From positions 62,001 through 126,000 of the forward strand of contig JAUVZD010000004.1 in assembly GCA_030602715.1 (NCBI GenBank): a DNA stretch of 64,000 bases, given 5' to 3'. The notes under the pieces were generated by a model, which saw only the letters and a list, made by a program, of their open reading frames with translations, ran no database searches and was not told where the DNA came from. Positions 1 to 8,843 of the stretch are shown piece after piece (the stretch's first letter is position 1; each line of letters starts with the position of its first letter). The position numbers and the translations under genes are program-made. This stretch comes from Candidatus Coatesiibacteriota bacterium. GTDB taxonomy: Bacteria > RBG-13-66-14 > B26-G2 > JAUVZD01.

Positions 1-393
1 CTGGTTGCCGGCGGAATGTTGGACACATTCGTGGTTCCCCTCTGGGTGATAATCGCCTGCGCCACAGCAATGGCTCTGGGAACCGCCGCCGGGGGCTGGC
101 GAATTATTCGCACCGTGGGCAAGAAGATTATGGGGCTTAGACCGGTGCACGGCTTCGCCAGCGAGACCACCGCTGCCATAATAATCAGCACCGCCACCGC
201 CCTGGGAGCTCCGGTCTCCACCACCCATGTCATCAGCTCTAGCATCATGGGTGTGGGCTCAAGCCAGAATATACACGCCATCCGCTGGGGAGTGGCTCGC
301 AACATCGGTCTGGCATGGATTTTCACCCTCCCCTGCTCGGCGATAATGGCCGGCATATCCTATCTGGGACTGAGGATGGTCTTCGGTAACTAG
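1..393 (+). CDS. PiT-family inorganic phosphate transporter, C-terminal part (5' end outside window)
   Basis: The reading frame is open from the first base, so the gene starts upstream of the window and only about 130 C-terminal residues are visible. They carry the second PiT signature, GFASE followed by GAPVSTTHV, which in this family lies in the repeated half that forms the phosphate path across the inner membrane. Hydrophobic segments flank it and the protein ends in a last membrane helix. It sits 52 bp upstream of nuoI on the same strand. Phosphate specificity is family knowledge; sulfate or arsenate carriers of the same fold cannot be excluded. Confidence 0.85.
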   Translation: MVAGGMLDTFVVPLWVIIACATAMALGTAAGGWRIIRTVGKKIMGLRPVHGFASETTAAIIISTATALGAPVSTTHVISSSIMGVGSSQNIHAIRWGVARNIGLAWIFTLPCSAIMAGISYLGLRMVFGN

Positions 394-445
394 TCTTTTA
401 CGCAGTAGAAATTACTCGCAACCACATCTAAAAGTAAGGCTTGCT

Positions 446-958
446 ATGAAGAAATATCGTGACATGACCAAACGGGGCTACTTCTACCGCATCTTCATCG
501 GCTTCTACAGTCTGCTGGTGGGTATGTTCACCACCATCAAATACCTACTCCGCCCCGCAGTAACCTTACAATATCCCAGGGAACGCTGGAAGATGCCCGA
601 GCGCAGTCGTGGGCGCATCGGAATGGTCAAAGACCCCGAAACCGGGGAATCGCTGTGCAACGCCTGCATGATCTGCGTCAAGAACTGCCCGGCATACTGC
701 ATCTGGGTTTTGGGGGAAACTGTGCAGGTTCCCAACCCGGAGGATGCGGACAAACCGAAGAAGAAGCGGGTGATGAGCGACTACATCCTTGATTTCCGCC
801 TGTGTATCTTCTGCGGTAACTGTATAAGCGTCTGCCCTCAGGGCGCCCTCTGCCCGGTGCCCGAGGAATATGAATGGGCTCAATTTGACCCGGATGACCT
901 CATCTTTGACGCTGAGATGCTTATGCAGTCGGCAAAAGAGCCGGAGATTAAAAGATAA
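446..958 (+). CDS. nuoI: NADH-quinone oxidoreductase subunit I (two 4Fe-4S ferredoxin)
   Basis: This 170-residue protein has the two ferredoxin motifs of NuoI. The first CxxCxxCxxxCP uses C71, C74, C77 and C81; the second uses C120, C123, C126 and C130. Together they ligate clusters N6a and N6b, which carry electrons toward N2 in the arm of complex I. The N-terminal part (about residues 10-35) is amphipathic or hydrophobic, as in subunits that dock to the membrane arm. The gene opens the run nuoI-J-K. The subunits A-H expected upstream are replaced here by a phosphate transporter, so the complex is encoded in at least two loci. Confidence 0.93.
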   Translation: MKKYRDMTKRGYFYRIFIGFYSLLVGMFTTIKYLLRPAVTLQYPRERWKMPERSRGRIGMVKDPETGESLCNACMICVKNCPAYCIWVLGETVQVPNPEDADKPKKKRVMSDYILDFRLCIFCGNCISVCPQGALCPVPEEYEWAQFDPDDLIFDAEMLMQSAKEPEIKR

Positions 959-989
959 TCATTTTTTTTCATAGACAAAGGGTCTTCAA

Positions 990-1538
990 ATGTCTTATTC
1001 GCTTTCAGAACTGGTGCGACCTCTCATCTTCTATCTTCTGTCATTCATTACCTTGGGCTCGGCAATCATGGTGGTGGTCAAGCGCAACATATTCCACTCC
1101 GCCCTCTTCCTGATACTCTCCTTCTTCGGTGTTGCCGCCCTCTTCATCACCCTGGACGCCGAATTTCTAGCGGCGGTGCAGGTGCTGGTCTATATCGGTG
1201 CCATCGCCATCCTGATACTCTTCGCCATAATGCTCACCCGAAGAATCTCCGACCCCCTGGTGCGCCAGACCACCCGCTCCTATATCCTGGGGGCTTTTGT
1301 GGGCGCCCTGCTCCTCTTCTTCCTCATCTTCGCCCTCCTGCAACTCTCCCCGACCACACCTTATGCCCCCCAGACCGTGCAGGGGGGAGATGCCACCTAC
1401 CCCCTGGGCGAGCTACTCATGACCAACTACCTCATCCCCTTTGAGGTGATCTCCGTGCTTCTGGTAGCCGCCCTGATAGGCGCTATCATCCTTGCCCGCC
1501 GGGAAAAAAGGACCGGGAAAAGGGGGGAGAAACGGTGA
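990..1538 (+). CDS. nuoJ: NADH-quinone oxidoreductase subunit J
   Basis: A 182-residue membrane protein with five predicted helices, the usual number for NuoJ. The segment around residues 50-80 (LDAEFLAAVQVLVYIGAIAI) is the conserved TM3 region that contains the pi-bulge helix of complex I. An AAAGGG ribosome site precedes the ATG. The last bases overlap the GTG start of nuoK (GTGA), so the two are translationally coupled. The C-terminal tail is short and rich in Arg, Lys and Gly. Confidence 0.92.
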   Translation: MSYSLSELVRPLIFYLLSFITLGSAIMVVVKRNIFHSALFLILSFFGVAALFITLDAEFLAAVQVLVYIGAIAILILFAIMLTRRISDPLVRQTTRSYILGAFVGALLLFFLIFALLQLSPTTPYAPQTVQGGDATYPLGELLMTNYLIPFEVISVLLVAALIGAIILARREKRTGKRGEKR

Positions 1539-1879
1539 GCTCGCCGACTGAATTCCTGGACACACTACTCAATATAACCCCTACCCACTATCTGGTGGTA
1601 GCCTTTGCCCTCTTCGCCATCGGCTTGGCAGGCGTGTTGATCAGAAGAAACGCCATCCTCATCTTAATGGGCATTGAACTTATGCTCAACTCTTCCAACA
1701 TCGTCCTATTAGCCGCCGGTCGCTCCTTCGGGTTGCAGGAACAGAGCGCCGGGGTTTTCGTGGTCTTCGTCATCACCATCGCCGCCGCGGAAGCCATAGT
1801 GGGGTTGGCACTCATACTTGCCTGCTACCGTAAGTGGCGGGATGTGAGCGCAGACCGTTTCAACCTGATGAAATGGTAG
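1535..1879 (+). CDS. nuoK: NADH-quinone oxidoreductase subunit K
   Basis: A 114-residue protein with three transmembrane helices. It holds the conserved membrane glutamates of NuoK, in MGIELMLNSSN (helix 2) and in the AAAEAIVGLAL helix 3, which take part in proton translocation. The start is GTG and overlaps the nuoJ stop codon. The length matches the family, with a slightly longer polar C-terminus. The next gene on the strand is not a nuo gene but a membrane glycosyltransferase-like protein. Confidence 0.93.
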   Translation: MSSPTEFLDTLLNITPTHYLVVAFALFAIGLAGVLIRRNAILILMGIELMLNSSNIVLLAAGRSFGLQEQSAGVFVVFVITIAAAEAIVGLALILACYRKWRDVSADRFNLMKW

Positions 1880-1897
1880 TCTCAAAATTTAGCGAAT

Positions 1898-3547
1898 ATG
1901 CCCTCTACTACCAAAATCAAAGACACCTTTAAGAAAAGTTGGTTGCCGGTCGGCTTAGTAACCATACTCATCATGGTTATTGCCACCCGATTTATATGCC
2001 GACAGCAATATCTACACATCTTCGACTCCATCGGTTTTGTCTGCGCAGTTACCTCCTACGACCCATTAAATAACATGCCCCATCCTATGGGTTATCTCTA
2101 CTATATAGGTTGTGGTAAAGTAATCAATCTCTTGCTCAATGACCCTATGCTCAGCTTGCAGATGCTTTCCATTCTGGCAAGCCTTGCCGGTGTGCTCCTC
2201 TTCTTCTTCCTCTGTCGCCGTTTTGTAAGCGATAAACTGGCTTTGGGGGCGACATTTGCCTGGGCAGCCAATCCACTCTTCTGGTATTACGGCTGTCTTC
2301 CACTGACTTATATTTTCTACCCGTTAATATCTTTGATTATCGGGTGGTTTATTCTCCCCAAAGATACTAATGCACATAAAGATGTAAACAAGGGTAAATG
2401 GTTTATGTGGGCTGGTCTGGCATTGGGAATACTCAGTGGATTCCGCTTCGACATTTTCATGACCTTGGGACCGGTATTAATATTTGCTACTGCACTTAGA
2501 CGACCTAAGTGGAAATATATAATCACAGGCATACTATTGGGAGCCGTCGGTTTCGCCGGCTGGTATGTTTGGGTAAATATTGCCGGGGGAGGTTTCGCCG
2601 TTTATAGCACCTTTACCACCAGATACACCTGGAGTATGTTGATGCGATCCTCCATCCTCAGCGGAATTACCTCCCCAATTTGGCTGCGAAGTGTTGCCCG
2701 CACCCTGTCGTGGTGGATACTTGCTCTAGCCGGCACCTGGATCATTATCCCATTTGCCCTGAAGCCCCCCAAGGGTGCTCTCTTAGGTGAGAGGCGGCGG
2801 TTTCCCATCGCTTTAGCATGGATTAGCTGGTCGTTTATCTACTTCATCTTCCTGGGAACCGCAGTGCCCGGCTTTCTGCTGCTGGTCTCTCCAGCGACTT
2901 TGATAGTGGTTTTATGGCTCTCGGCAAAAAGACCATTTTTCAATAGATTCGGTCATTGGTGGCTTTCAGGCGTCGCCTTAGTTAATATCGCCCTGTTTTT
3001 ACTTCTTACTCCTTTGGAGCTGACCGCTCCAATAAATTACGCCCCGGGCATTAAAGATTGGTCAGCCGGGCGCACCAATCGCCTCTTCCTGGATTACTCC
3101 TTTGGGGCAATAGAACAATACGACCGAAGTGCACAGGAACTGACCGACTACATAAAAACCAATTTCACCCCGGATAATGTCATCCTTATGTCAGTAGAAA
3201 CCTCTCAAGCTCGCAACAGTGATTCATACGGATATTTAGGGGTTTACCTACCGGAGTATCCTACGGTCATCTTTCCAATGAATCCTAAAACGAAAAACCC
3301 TAATGATATATTGAGACCATTGGACTTCCCCAGACAGTTTTTCCCAAATGAAATATTGAACTTATCACCCAAAGAAAGCACCAATTACCTGCTGGTGTCG
3401 GAGGGACCGCTTAAAGCAACCAACTTTGATGGCGCAAATGTAGTTGACGAACAATTTTTCTCTGGCAGATATTTCTGCAGATGGATAAAAAGTGAGCTCT
3501 CAGTGCGCAAGCTATATGAAAAGATAATGTGTGTTTGGAACGATTAA
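1898..3547 (+). CDS. GT-C-fold membrane protein, probable glycosyltransferase family 39-like
   Basis: A 549-residue protein with about ten hydrophobic helices through residue 400 and a soluble C-terminal part of about 150 residues. Early acidic motifs (IFDSIGFV, and TSYDPLNNMPHPMG near residues 55-65) fall in the first large loop, where GT-C enzymes of the ArnT/PMT type keep their catalytic Asp. That supports a lipid-linked sugar transferase, but the donor and acceptor are unknown. The gene interrupts the nuoK-nuoL order and looks more AT-rich than its neighbours. No clear ribosome site precedes the ATG at 1898. It may be a later insertion that uses the operon's transcript. Confidence 0.6.
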   Translation: MPSTTKIKDTFKKSWLPVGLVTILIMVIATRFICRQQYLHIFDSIGFVCAVTSYDPLNNMPHPMGYLYYIGCGKVINLLLNDPMLSLQMLSILASLAGVLLFFFLCRRFVSDKLALGATFAWAANPLFWYYGCLPLTYIFYPLISLIIGWFILPKDTNAHKDVNKGKWFMWAGLALGILSGFRFDIFMTLGPVLIFATALRRPKWKYIITGILLGAVGFAGWYVWVNIAGGGFAVYSTFTTRYTWSMLMRSSILSGITSPIWLRSVARTLSWWILALAGTWIIIPFALKPPKGALLGERRRFPIALAWISWSFIYFIFLGTAVPGFLLLVSPATLIVVLWLSAKRPFFNRFGHWWLSGVALVNIALFLLLTPLELTAPINYAPGIKDWSAGRTNRLFLDYSFGAIEQYDRSAQELTDYIKTNFTPDNVILMSVETSQARNSDSYGYLGVYLPEYPTVIFPMNPKTKNPNDILRPLDFPRQFFPNEILNLSPKESTNYLLVSEGPLKATNFDGANVVDEQFFSGRYFCRWIKSELSVRKLYEKIMCVWND

Positions 3548-3688
3548 TAAATAAAGAATTCTTTATGATTCCCAAACAAAGATAAAGATTTTAAAACCTT
3601 AACCCGTCCCCACATTAAACATGAAATTATTCCTTCGTGAAGTAAATAATTTTTTAGCGATAAATATCCACCCGGGAGGATTCATCCC

Positions 3689-5626
3689 TTGAGTTTCTGG
3701 ATCCCCTTAGGAATCGTGGCACTGCCCATCCTGGGCTTTGCCCTCATCATCTTCTTCGGCAAAAAACTCCCTTTGAAGGGTGCCAGCGTAGGCATCTCCG
3801 CTCTGGGCGCCTCTTTTCTGCTCTCATTGTGGTGCTTCATCCACATGCAGGGCGCCCCGGCGGATACCGCGTATAACTTCAACCTGGATTGGGTGGTATT
3901 CGGCAACTTCACCGTCACCCTGGGCTTCCTCATTGACCGCTTCTCCGCCACCATGATGCTGACCGTCTCCCTGGTAGCCTGGTTAATCCACATCTACTCC
4001 GTGGGCTACATGCACGGCGACCGCAGATTCACCACCTACTTCGCCTACCTGGGTCTGTTCACCACCTCCATGCTGGGAATAGTGACCGCCAACAATTTCT
4101 TTCAGGTCTTCATCTTCTGGGAGCTGGTGGGATTATCGTCCTATCTGCTCATCGGCTTCTGGTATGAGAAGAAGTCAGCCGCCGACGCCGGCAAGAAAGC
4201 CTTCATCGTCAACCGCATCGGCGACTTCGGCTTCCTGGTGGGCATCCTCGCCCTCTTCGCCGGCTTGGGCACCTTCTCCTTCCAGGAGATCTTCTCCGCC
4301 GCCGAGGGAGCGGTCCACAACCCAGCCCTCTATCCCATTCTTGCGGTGGGGGCTTTCGGCGTCCTCTGTGGGGCTGTGGGAAAAAGCGCTCAACTGCCCC
4401 TCCATGTGTGGCTGCCGGACGCCATGGAGGGTCCCACGCCGGTCTCCGCCCTCATCCACGCAGCCACCATGGTGGCTGCAGGGGTCTATCTGGTGGCAAG
4501 GTGCTTCCCCCTCTTCTCCGCGGTGCCCAATGTTGCCGAGGTGGTTGCCTGGACAGGGGGATTGACCGCCATCTTCAGCGCCACCATAGCCATAGTGCAG
4601 GTGGATATAAAACGGGTGCTGGCATATTCCACGGTCAGCCAGCTGGGCTTTATGATGATGGCTGCCGGGGTGGGAAGCGACACCGCCGCCATCTTCCATC
4701 TGACCACCCACGCCTTCTTCAAGGCTCTGCTCTTCCTGGGGGCCGGCTCGGTAATCTACGCCCTGCATACCAATGACCTTCGGGAGATGGGCGGTTTATA
4801 CAAAAAAATGAAGACCACGGCCATCACATTCATCGTCGGCGGTCTTGCCCTGGCAGGATTTCCGCCCTTCTCCGGCTTCTTCAGCAAGGACGAGATATTA
4901 GCCTCCGTCTGGGAGAGCGGTCATTATGCTCTATTCGCCATCGCCGCAATAACCGCCTTCCTCACCGCCCTCTACACCTTCCGACTCATCTTCCTGGCAT
5001 TCTTCGGCAAGGAGAGCGAAGCAGCCTCCCAAGCCCACGAGTCGCCCAAGGTAATGACCGTTCCCCTGGTAGTATTGGGCTTCTTTGCGCTGGTAGCCGG
5101 CTGGATTGCCATCCCCGGTCTGGGTAAAGGCTTCGCCGGACTTGCCCACACGCACCACCACGGCGAGCCCAACTGGATGTTGATGGGCGTCTCCGTGCTC
5201 ATCGTCACCATGGGCATCTTCACCGCCTGGGTCATCTTTCATAAGCGCTGGATCTCCAAGGAGAGGCTCTACAACTCCTTCTACTACATAGCCAAAATCC
5301 TGGAGGCAAAATACTGGTTTGACGAGCTCTATCATTACTGCGTGGTCAAGCCCCTTTTGTGGTTCAGCCGATTTTGCAGAATCTTTGACCTGCGGGTAAT
5401 TGATGGGGCGGTAAACGCCGTCGGTTATCTGACCGTCGCCGCCTCCAAAGCCGAGGGTTCCTTTGACCTCAAGGTGATAGACGGCGCTGTGGACGGGACC
5501 GGCTGGCTGGTGCGCTTCCTGGGCAGAATCTTCCGCCGATTCCAGACCGGTCAGGTGCAGGAATATATCATCCTGGTCTCCATCGCCGTCCTGGCGATAG
5601 TGGTGGTCGGCGTTTTTCTCTTCTAG
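3689..5626 (+). CDS. nuoL: NADH-quinone oxidoreductase subunit L
   Basis: A 645-residue antiporter-like subunit with the conserved blocks of NuoL: FWELVGLSSYLLIGFWY with the key Glu near residue 148, the QLPLHVWLPDAMEGPTPVSALIHAATMV block near 240, and KALLFLGAGSVIYA near 345. The C-terminus has a long amphipathic stretch and a final anchor helix (about residues 625-645), as expected for the lateral helix of NuoL. The start is TTG at 3689, chosen because GGGAGGA lies 8 bases upstream and no ATG fits. It follows a 141-base spacer after the glycosyltransferase gene and leads into nuoM. Confidence 0.94.
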   Translation: MSFWIPLGIVALPILGFALIIFFGKKLPLKGASVGISALGASFLLSLWCFIHMQGAPADTAYNFNLDWVVFGNFTVTLGFLIDRFSATMMLTVSLVAWLIHIYSVGYMHGDRRFTTYFAYLGLFTTSMLGIVTANNFFQVFIFWELVGLSSYLLIGFWYEKKSAADAGKKAFIVNRIGDFGFLVGILALFAGLGTFSFQEIFSAAEGAVHNPALYPILAVGAFGVLCGAVGKSAQLPLHVWLPDAMEGPTPVSALIHAATMVAAGVYLVARCFPLFSAVPNVAEVVAWTGGLTAIFSATIAIVQVDIKRVLAYSTVSQLGFMMMAAGVGSDTAAIFHLTTHAFFKALLFLGAGSVIYALHTNDLREMGGLYKKMKTTAITFIVGGLALAGFPPFSGFFSKDEILASVWESGHYALFAIAAITAFLTALYTFRLIFLAFFGKESEAASQAHESPKVMTVPLVVLGFFALVAGWIAIPGLGKGFAGLAHTHHHGEPNWMLMGVSVLIVTMGIFTAWVIFHKRWISKERLYNSFYYIAKILEAKYWFDELYHYCVVKPLLWFSRFCRIFDLRVIDGAVNAVGYLTVAASKAEGSFDLKVIDGAVDGTGWLVRFLGRIFRRFQTGQVQEYIILVSIAVLAIVVVGVFLF

Positions 5627-5676
5627 CATAAACGGTTGATTAAAGAATTCAGATAGATTTTCTGGGAGGAAACTTA

Positions 5677-7197
5677 ATGCTAGAGACCGTATTTCTAAAC
5701 CATATTCTCTCCTGGATAGTGTTTACCCCGGTAATCGGCATCATCGTCCTCTTCTTCATACCCAAGGAGAAGACCCGGGCACTGCAGTGGGTATCGGTGC
5801 TCGCCACTTTCATCGCCTTTGTCCTGTCAGCAATCCTGTGGTATCGCTTCCAGCCCTCATCAGCCGAGATGCAAGCGGTTGAATACGCCACCTGGATACC
5901 CCAATTCGGCATCGGCTACTCTATGGGTGTGGACGGTATCTCCATGCCCCTGGTGGTGCTTACCACCCTGCTCTCCTTCCTGGCGGCGGTCGCCAGCTTC
6001 TCCATCAAGGAGCGGATAAAAGAGTATTACATCCTCTATCTACTTCTGGTCACCGGCATGTTGGGGGTGTTCGTTTCCCTGGATCTGGTGCTCTTCTATG
6101 TCTTCTGGGAGGTGGTGCTGGTGCCTATGTATTTCCTCATCGGCATCTGGGGAGGAGCCAGGCGGGAGTATGCGGCGATCAAATTCTTCCTCTATACCCT
6201 CCTGGGCTCCGTGGTGATGCTTCTGGGTATTCTCGCCCTATTCTTCAAAGGCGGAGCGGAGACATTCAATATGCTGGAGCTGGGGGCAAAGAACTTCGGC
6301 TTGCAGTTCCAGATAATCGTCTACCTTGCCCTGTTTCTGGGATTCGCCATCAAGGTGCCTATATTCCCCTTCCACACCTGGCTTCCCGACGCCCATGTGG
6401 AAGCGCCCACCGCTATATCGGTCCTGCTTGCCGGCGTCCTGCTCAAAATGGGTGCCTACGGCATCCTGCGCATCTCCTACTCCATCGTGCCCAACGGAGC
6501 CCTATGGTTCGCCCTGCCATTAGCTATTCTGGGGCTAATAAATATCATCTACGGAGCTCTGGTGGCTATGGCTCAGAAGGACATGAAGAAACTGGTGGCT
6601 TACTCCTCGGTGAGCCACATGGGCTATGTCCTTTTGGGCATCGCCGCCCTGACCTACATGGGTTTCAACGGGGCGGTGCTACAGATGTTCAACCACGGCA
6701 TCATCACCGGGGCGCTCTTCCTCCTGGTGGGGGTGATCTACGACCGTGCCCATGTTCGCCAGATTGACGGCTTCGGGGGTTTGGCTCGCACCATGCCCAT
6801 ATTCGCCGGGGTGATGTCGTTCTCCTGTTTCGCCAGCCTGGGTCTTCCCGGCCTGTCCGGATTCATCGGCGAGTTCTTCTGCCTGGTGGGAGCGTTCAAA
6901 CCCAACGCCGCCCTTTCTATGGACTTCGCCTTCAAAGCCATAGTCATCGCCAGCGCCAGCGGAATCGTAATTACCGCCGGCTACTTCCTGTGGATGCTAC
7001 AGCGCATCTTTATGGGCAAGGAAAACGAGAAATGGAAGAAGTTGCCGGACATCAGTGGAAGGGAGCTTTTCACCATCATCCCCCTGATGATACTTATGCT
7101 GCTAATCGGCATCTGGCCCCGTCTCTTGGTGGATGTGATGAACCCCACCATCATCAGGATGGTGGACTTCGTCGCCTCCCTTGCCGGAGGGAAGTGA
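5677..7197 (+). CDS. nuoM: NADH-quinone oxidoreductase subunit M
   Basis: A 506-residue antiporter-like subunit of the membrane arm. Diagnostic parts are FYVFWEVVLVPMYFLIGIWGG (conserved Glu on helix 5), FAIKVPIFPFHTWLPDAHVEAPT near residue 225 (conserved Lys and loop His), and the discontinuous helix 12 region LSGFIGEFFCL. About fourteen helices can be counted, the normal number. The ribosome site GGGAGGA lies 6 bases before the ATG. It is followed closely by nuoN. Confidence 0.94.
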   Translation: MLETVFLNHILSWIVFTPVIGIIVLFFIPKEKTRALQWVSVLATFIAFVLSAILWYRFQPSSAEMQAVEYATWIPQFGIGYSMGVDGISMPLVVLTTLLSFLAAVASFSIKERIKEYYILYLLLVTGMLGVFVSLDLVLFYVFWEVVLVPMYFLIGIWGGARREYAAIKFFLYTLLGSVVMLLGILALFFKGGAETFNMLELGAKNFGLQFQIIVYLALFLGFAIKVPIFPFHTWLPDAHVEAPTAISVLLAGVLLKMGAYGILRISYSIVPNGALWFALPLAILGLINIIYGALVAMAQKDMKKLVAYSSVSHMGYVLLGIAALTYMGFNGAVLQMFNHGIITGALFLLVGVIYDRAHVRQIDGFGGLARTMPIFAGVMSFSCFASLGLPGLSGFIGEFFCLVGAFKPNAALSMDFAFKAIVIASASGIVITAGYFLWMLQRIFMGKENEKWKKLPDISGRELFTIIPLMILMLLIGIWPRLLVDVMNPTIIRMVDFVASLAGGK

Positions 7198-7202
7198 GCA
7201 TA

Positions 7203-7244
7203 ATGGCTCAATATCTGACCGACTATGAGGAGGGCGGAGCATGA
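7203..7244 (+). other. 13-codon ORF whose stop overlaps the nuoN start
   Basis: Between nuoM and nuoN an ATG at 7203 opens a 13-codon frame (MAQYLTDYEEGGA) that ends in TGA overlapping the nuoN ATG (ATGA). The nuoN ribosome site GAGGAGGGCGGAG is inside it. It could couple nuoN translation to ribosomes leaving nuoM, or it could be chance. There is no evidence of a functional peptide. Confidence 0.2.
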
Positions 7245-8725
7245 AGATAGACATAAACTGGGCTCTGCTCTCTCCGGAACTCACCCTGATTGGCGGCGCC
7301 CTGGTCATCTTCATCGTTGACCTGATCTTCCGCAGGCGAGCCCGCTATCTCCATCTGCCCCTGGCAATAATCACCCTGGCGGTAGCTTCCTGGCTTCTAT
7401 CCTCCCTCGGCTGGAATTACCAGAGCACCGTAGCCGACTCCTTCTTCACCGACCGAGCGGCGATATTCTTCAAATTAATAGTCTATCTGGGCACTTTCAT
7501 TATCTTGCTCCTGGCTGAGGGCTACCGCCCCCTCTCCAGATACCCCCTGCCGGAGTTCACCGGGCTGATCCTGCTGGCGGCGTCGGCTATGTCCTTCATG
7601 GTATCCTCCAAGGACCTCATCCTGCTTTACGTCTCCATTGAGTTCGCCTCCATCGTAAGTTACATCCTGGCAGGCTACATGCGAGACAATGTAGAAAGCG
7701 CCGAAGCCGGCTTGAAATACTTCCTCTTCGGGGCATCAAGCTCCGCAGTCATGCTCATGGGCTTCGCCCTGCTCTTCTATGTCAGCGGGGGGGTTACCAA
7801 TCTGCCGGCTATGGGACAAGCCCTGGTTGAGAACAATATTCATCCGGCGTTTATTATCATCGCCTTCGGTCTGGTCGCGGTAGGTCTATCCTACAAAGTG
7901 GGTGCGGTGCCCATTCACGGCTGGGTGCCGGACACCTACCAGGGAGCGCCGACCCCCATAGCCGCCTTCCTCTCCGTCTCCTCCAAGGTGGCGGGCATCG
8001 CAGTCCTGCTACGCATCATCATCTGGCTCCTGCCCCAAGAGTCAGCCATAATGGGTCCCTGGACCATGATACTCTCCTTCTCAGCTATGGCTTCTATGAT
8101 CCTTGGCACCACTGTGGGGATATTACAGATGAACCTCAAGCGCCTCCTTGCCTACTCGGCTATCGCTCACATCGGCTTCGTCCTCATCGGTATCATCGTG
8201 GGCATGAACTACGTCACCTATACCGGCAACGATTTCGGCAAGGTGAGTGTGTTAATCTATGTGGCCGGTTATCTATTTATGAATCTGGGGGCATTCGCCA
8301 TCGTCAATATGATCGGCAACGCCACCGGCGGATACGAACTCCACCATTACCGGGGTCTTGCCAGCCGAAAGCCGGTGCTTGCCCTGCTCCTTGCGGTCTT
8401 CCTGCTGGCACTTGCCGGTATTCCCCCCACCGTGGGCTTCATCGCCAAATTCTATGTGTTGGCGGCGGCAATAAAGGCAGACTTCATAGCTCTGGCGGTG
8501 GTGGGCATCCTCACCAGCGTGGTCTCCCTCTTCCTCTACGCACGGGTGCTCAAAGTAATGTATATGGATAAGCCCCCGAAGGAAGAGATACCCTCCAAAC
8601 CCATCCCCGCCCCCAGTTGGGCGGCGGTCGGTCTCTGTCTTCTGGGCACCCTCCTCTGGGGCATCTATCCCGGCCCCCTGATTCACTTCGCAAAATTCTG
8701 CGTCAAGCAGATATGGCTGCAATAA
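7241..8725 (+). CDS. nuoN: NADH-quinone oxidoreductase subunit N
   Basis: A 494-residue antiporter-like subunit with the NuoN blocks: LLYVSIEFASIVSYILAGY (conserved Glu near residue 133), YKVGAVPIHGWVPDTYQGAPTP near 225 (conserved Lys), and LAGIPPTVGFIAKFYVL near 395. It has about fourteen helices. The ATG at 7241 is preceded by GGAGGGCGGAG. It is the last gene of the complex I run; the next gene starts 118 bases later and encodes an unrelated membrane-anchored protein. Confidence 0.94.
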   Translation: MKIDINWALLSPELTLIGGALVIFIVDLIFRRRARYLHLPLAIITLAVASWLLSSLGWNYQSTVADSFFTDRAAIFFKLIVYLGTFIILLLAEGYRPLSRYPLPEFTGLILLAASAMSFMVSSKDLILLYVSIEFASIVSYILAGYMRDNVESAEAGLKYFLFGASSSAVMLMGFALLFYVSGGVTNLPAMGQALVENNIHPAFIIIAFGLVAVGLSYKVGAVPIHGWVPDTYQGAPTPIAAFLSVSSKVAGIAVLLRIIIWLLPQESAIMGPWTMILSFSAMASMILGTTVGILQMNLKRLLAYSAIAHIGFVLIGIIVGMNYVTYTGNDFGKVSVLIYVAGYLFMNLGAFAIVNMIGNATGGYELHHYRGLASRKPVLALLLAVFLLALAGIPPTVGFIAKFYVLAAAIKADFIALAVVGILTSVVSLFLYARVLKVMYMDKPPKEEIPSKPIPAPSWAAVGLCLLGTLLWGIYPGPLIHFAKFCVKQIWLQ

Positions 8726-8843
8726 TCAGCCAGCTCCGATAATCCACAACCTCACCCCCACCTCCACCCGGGGGTTTCCCTATTTGCGATAAATCTTTAC
8801 TCACAAATGGCGAGCTTTCTATGCTAAAATTTCCCGGAAAAAG

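Noticed and set aside
3550-3563. Palindrome TAAAGAATTCTTTA, with related GATTAAAGAATTC words at 5640 and 25620
   Set aside because: AT-rich words of this length recur by chance in 64 kb and the three sites share no context.
4175-4768. Long open frames opposite nuoL and other GC-rich genes
   Set aside because: Shadow frames of conserved genes with no ribosome sites and no protein-like composition.
8761-8790. CCCCC...GGGGG pairing downstream of nuoN as a terminator
   Set aside because: The arms are short, the loop is long and only three T follow.
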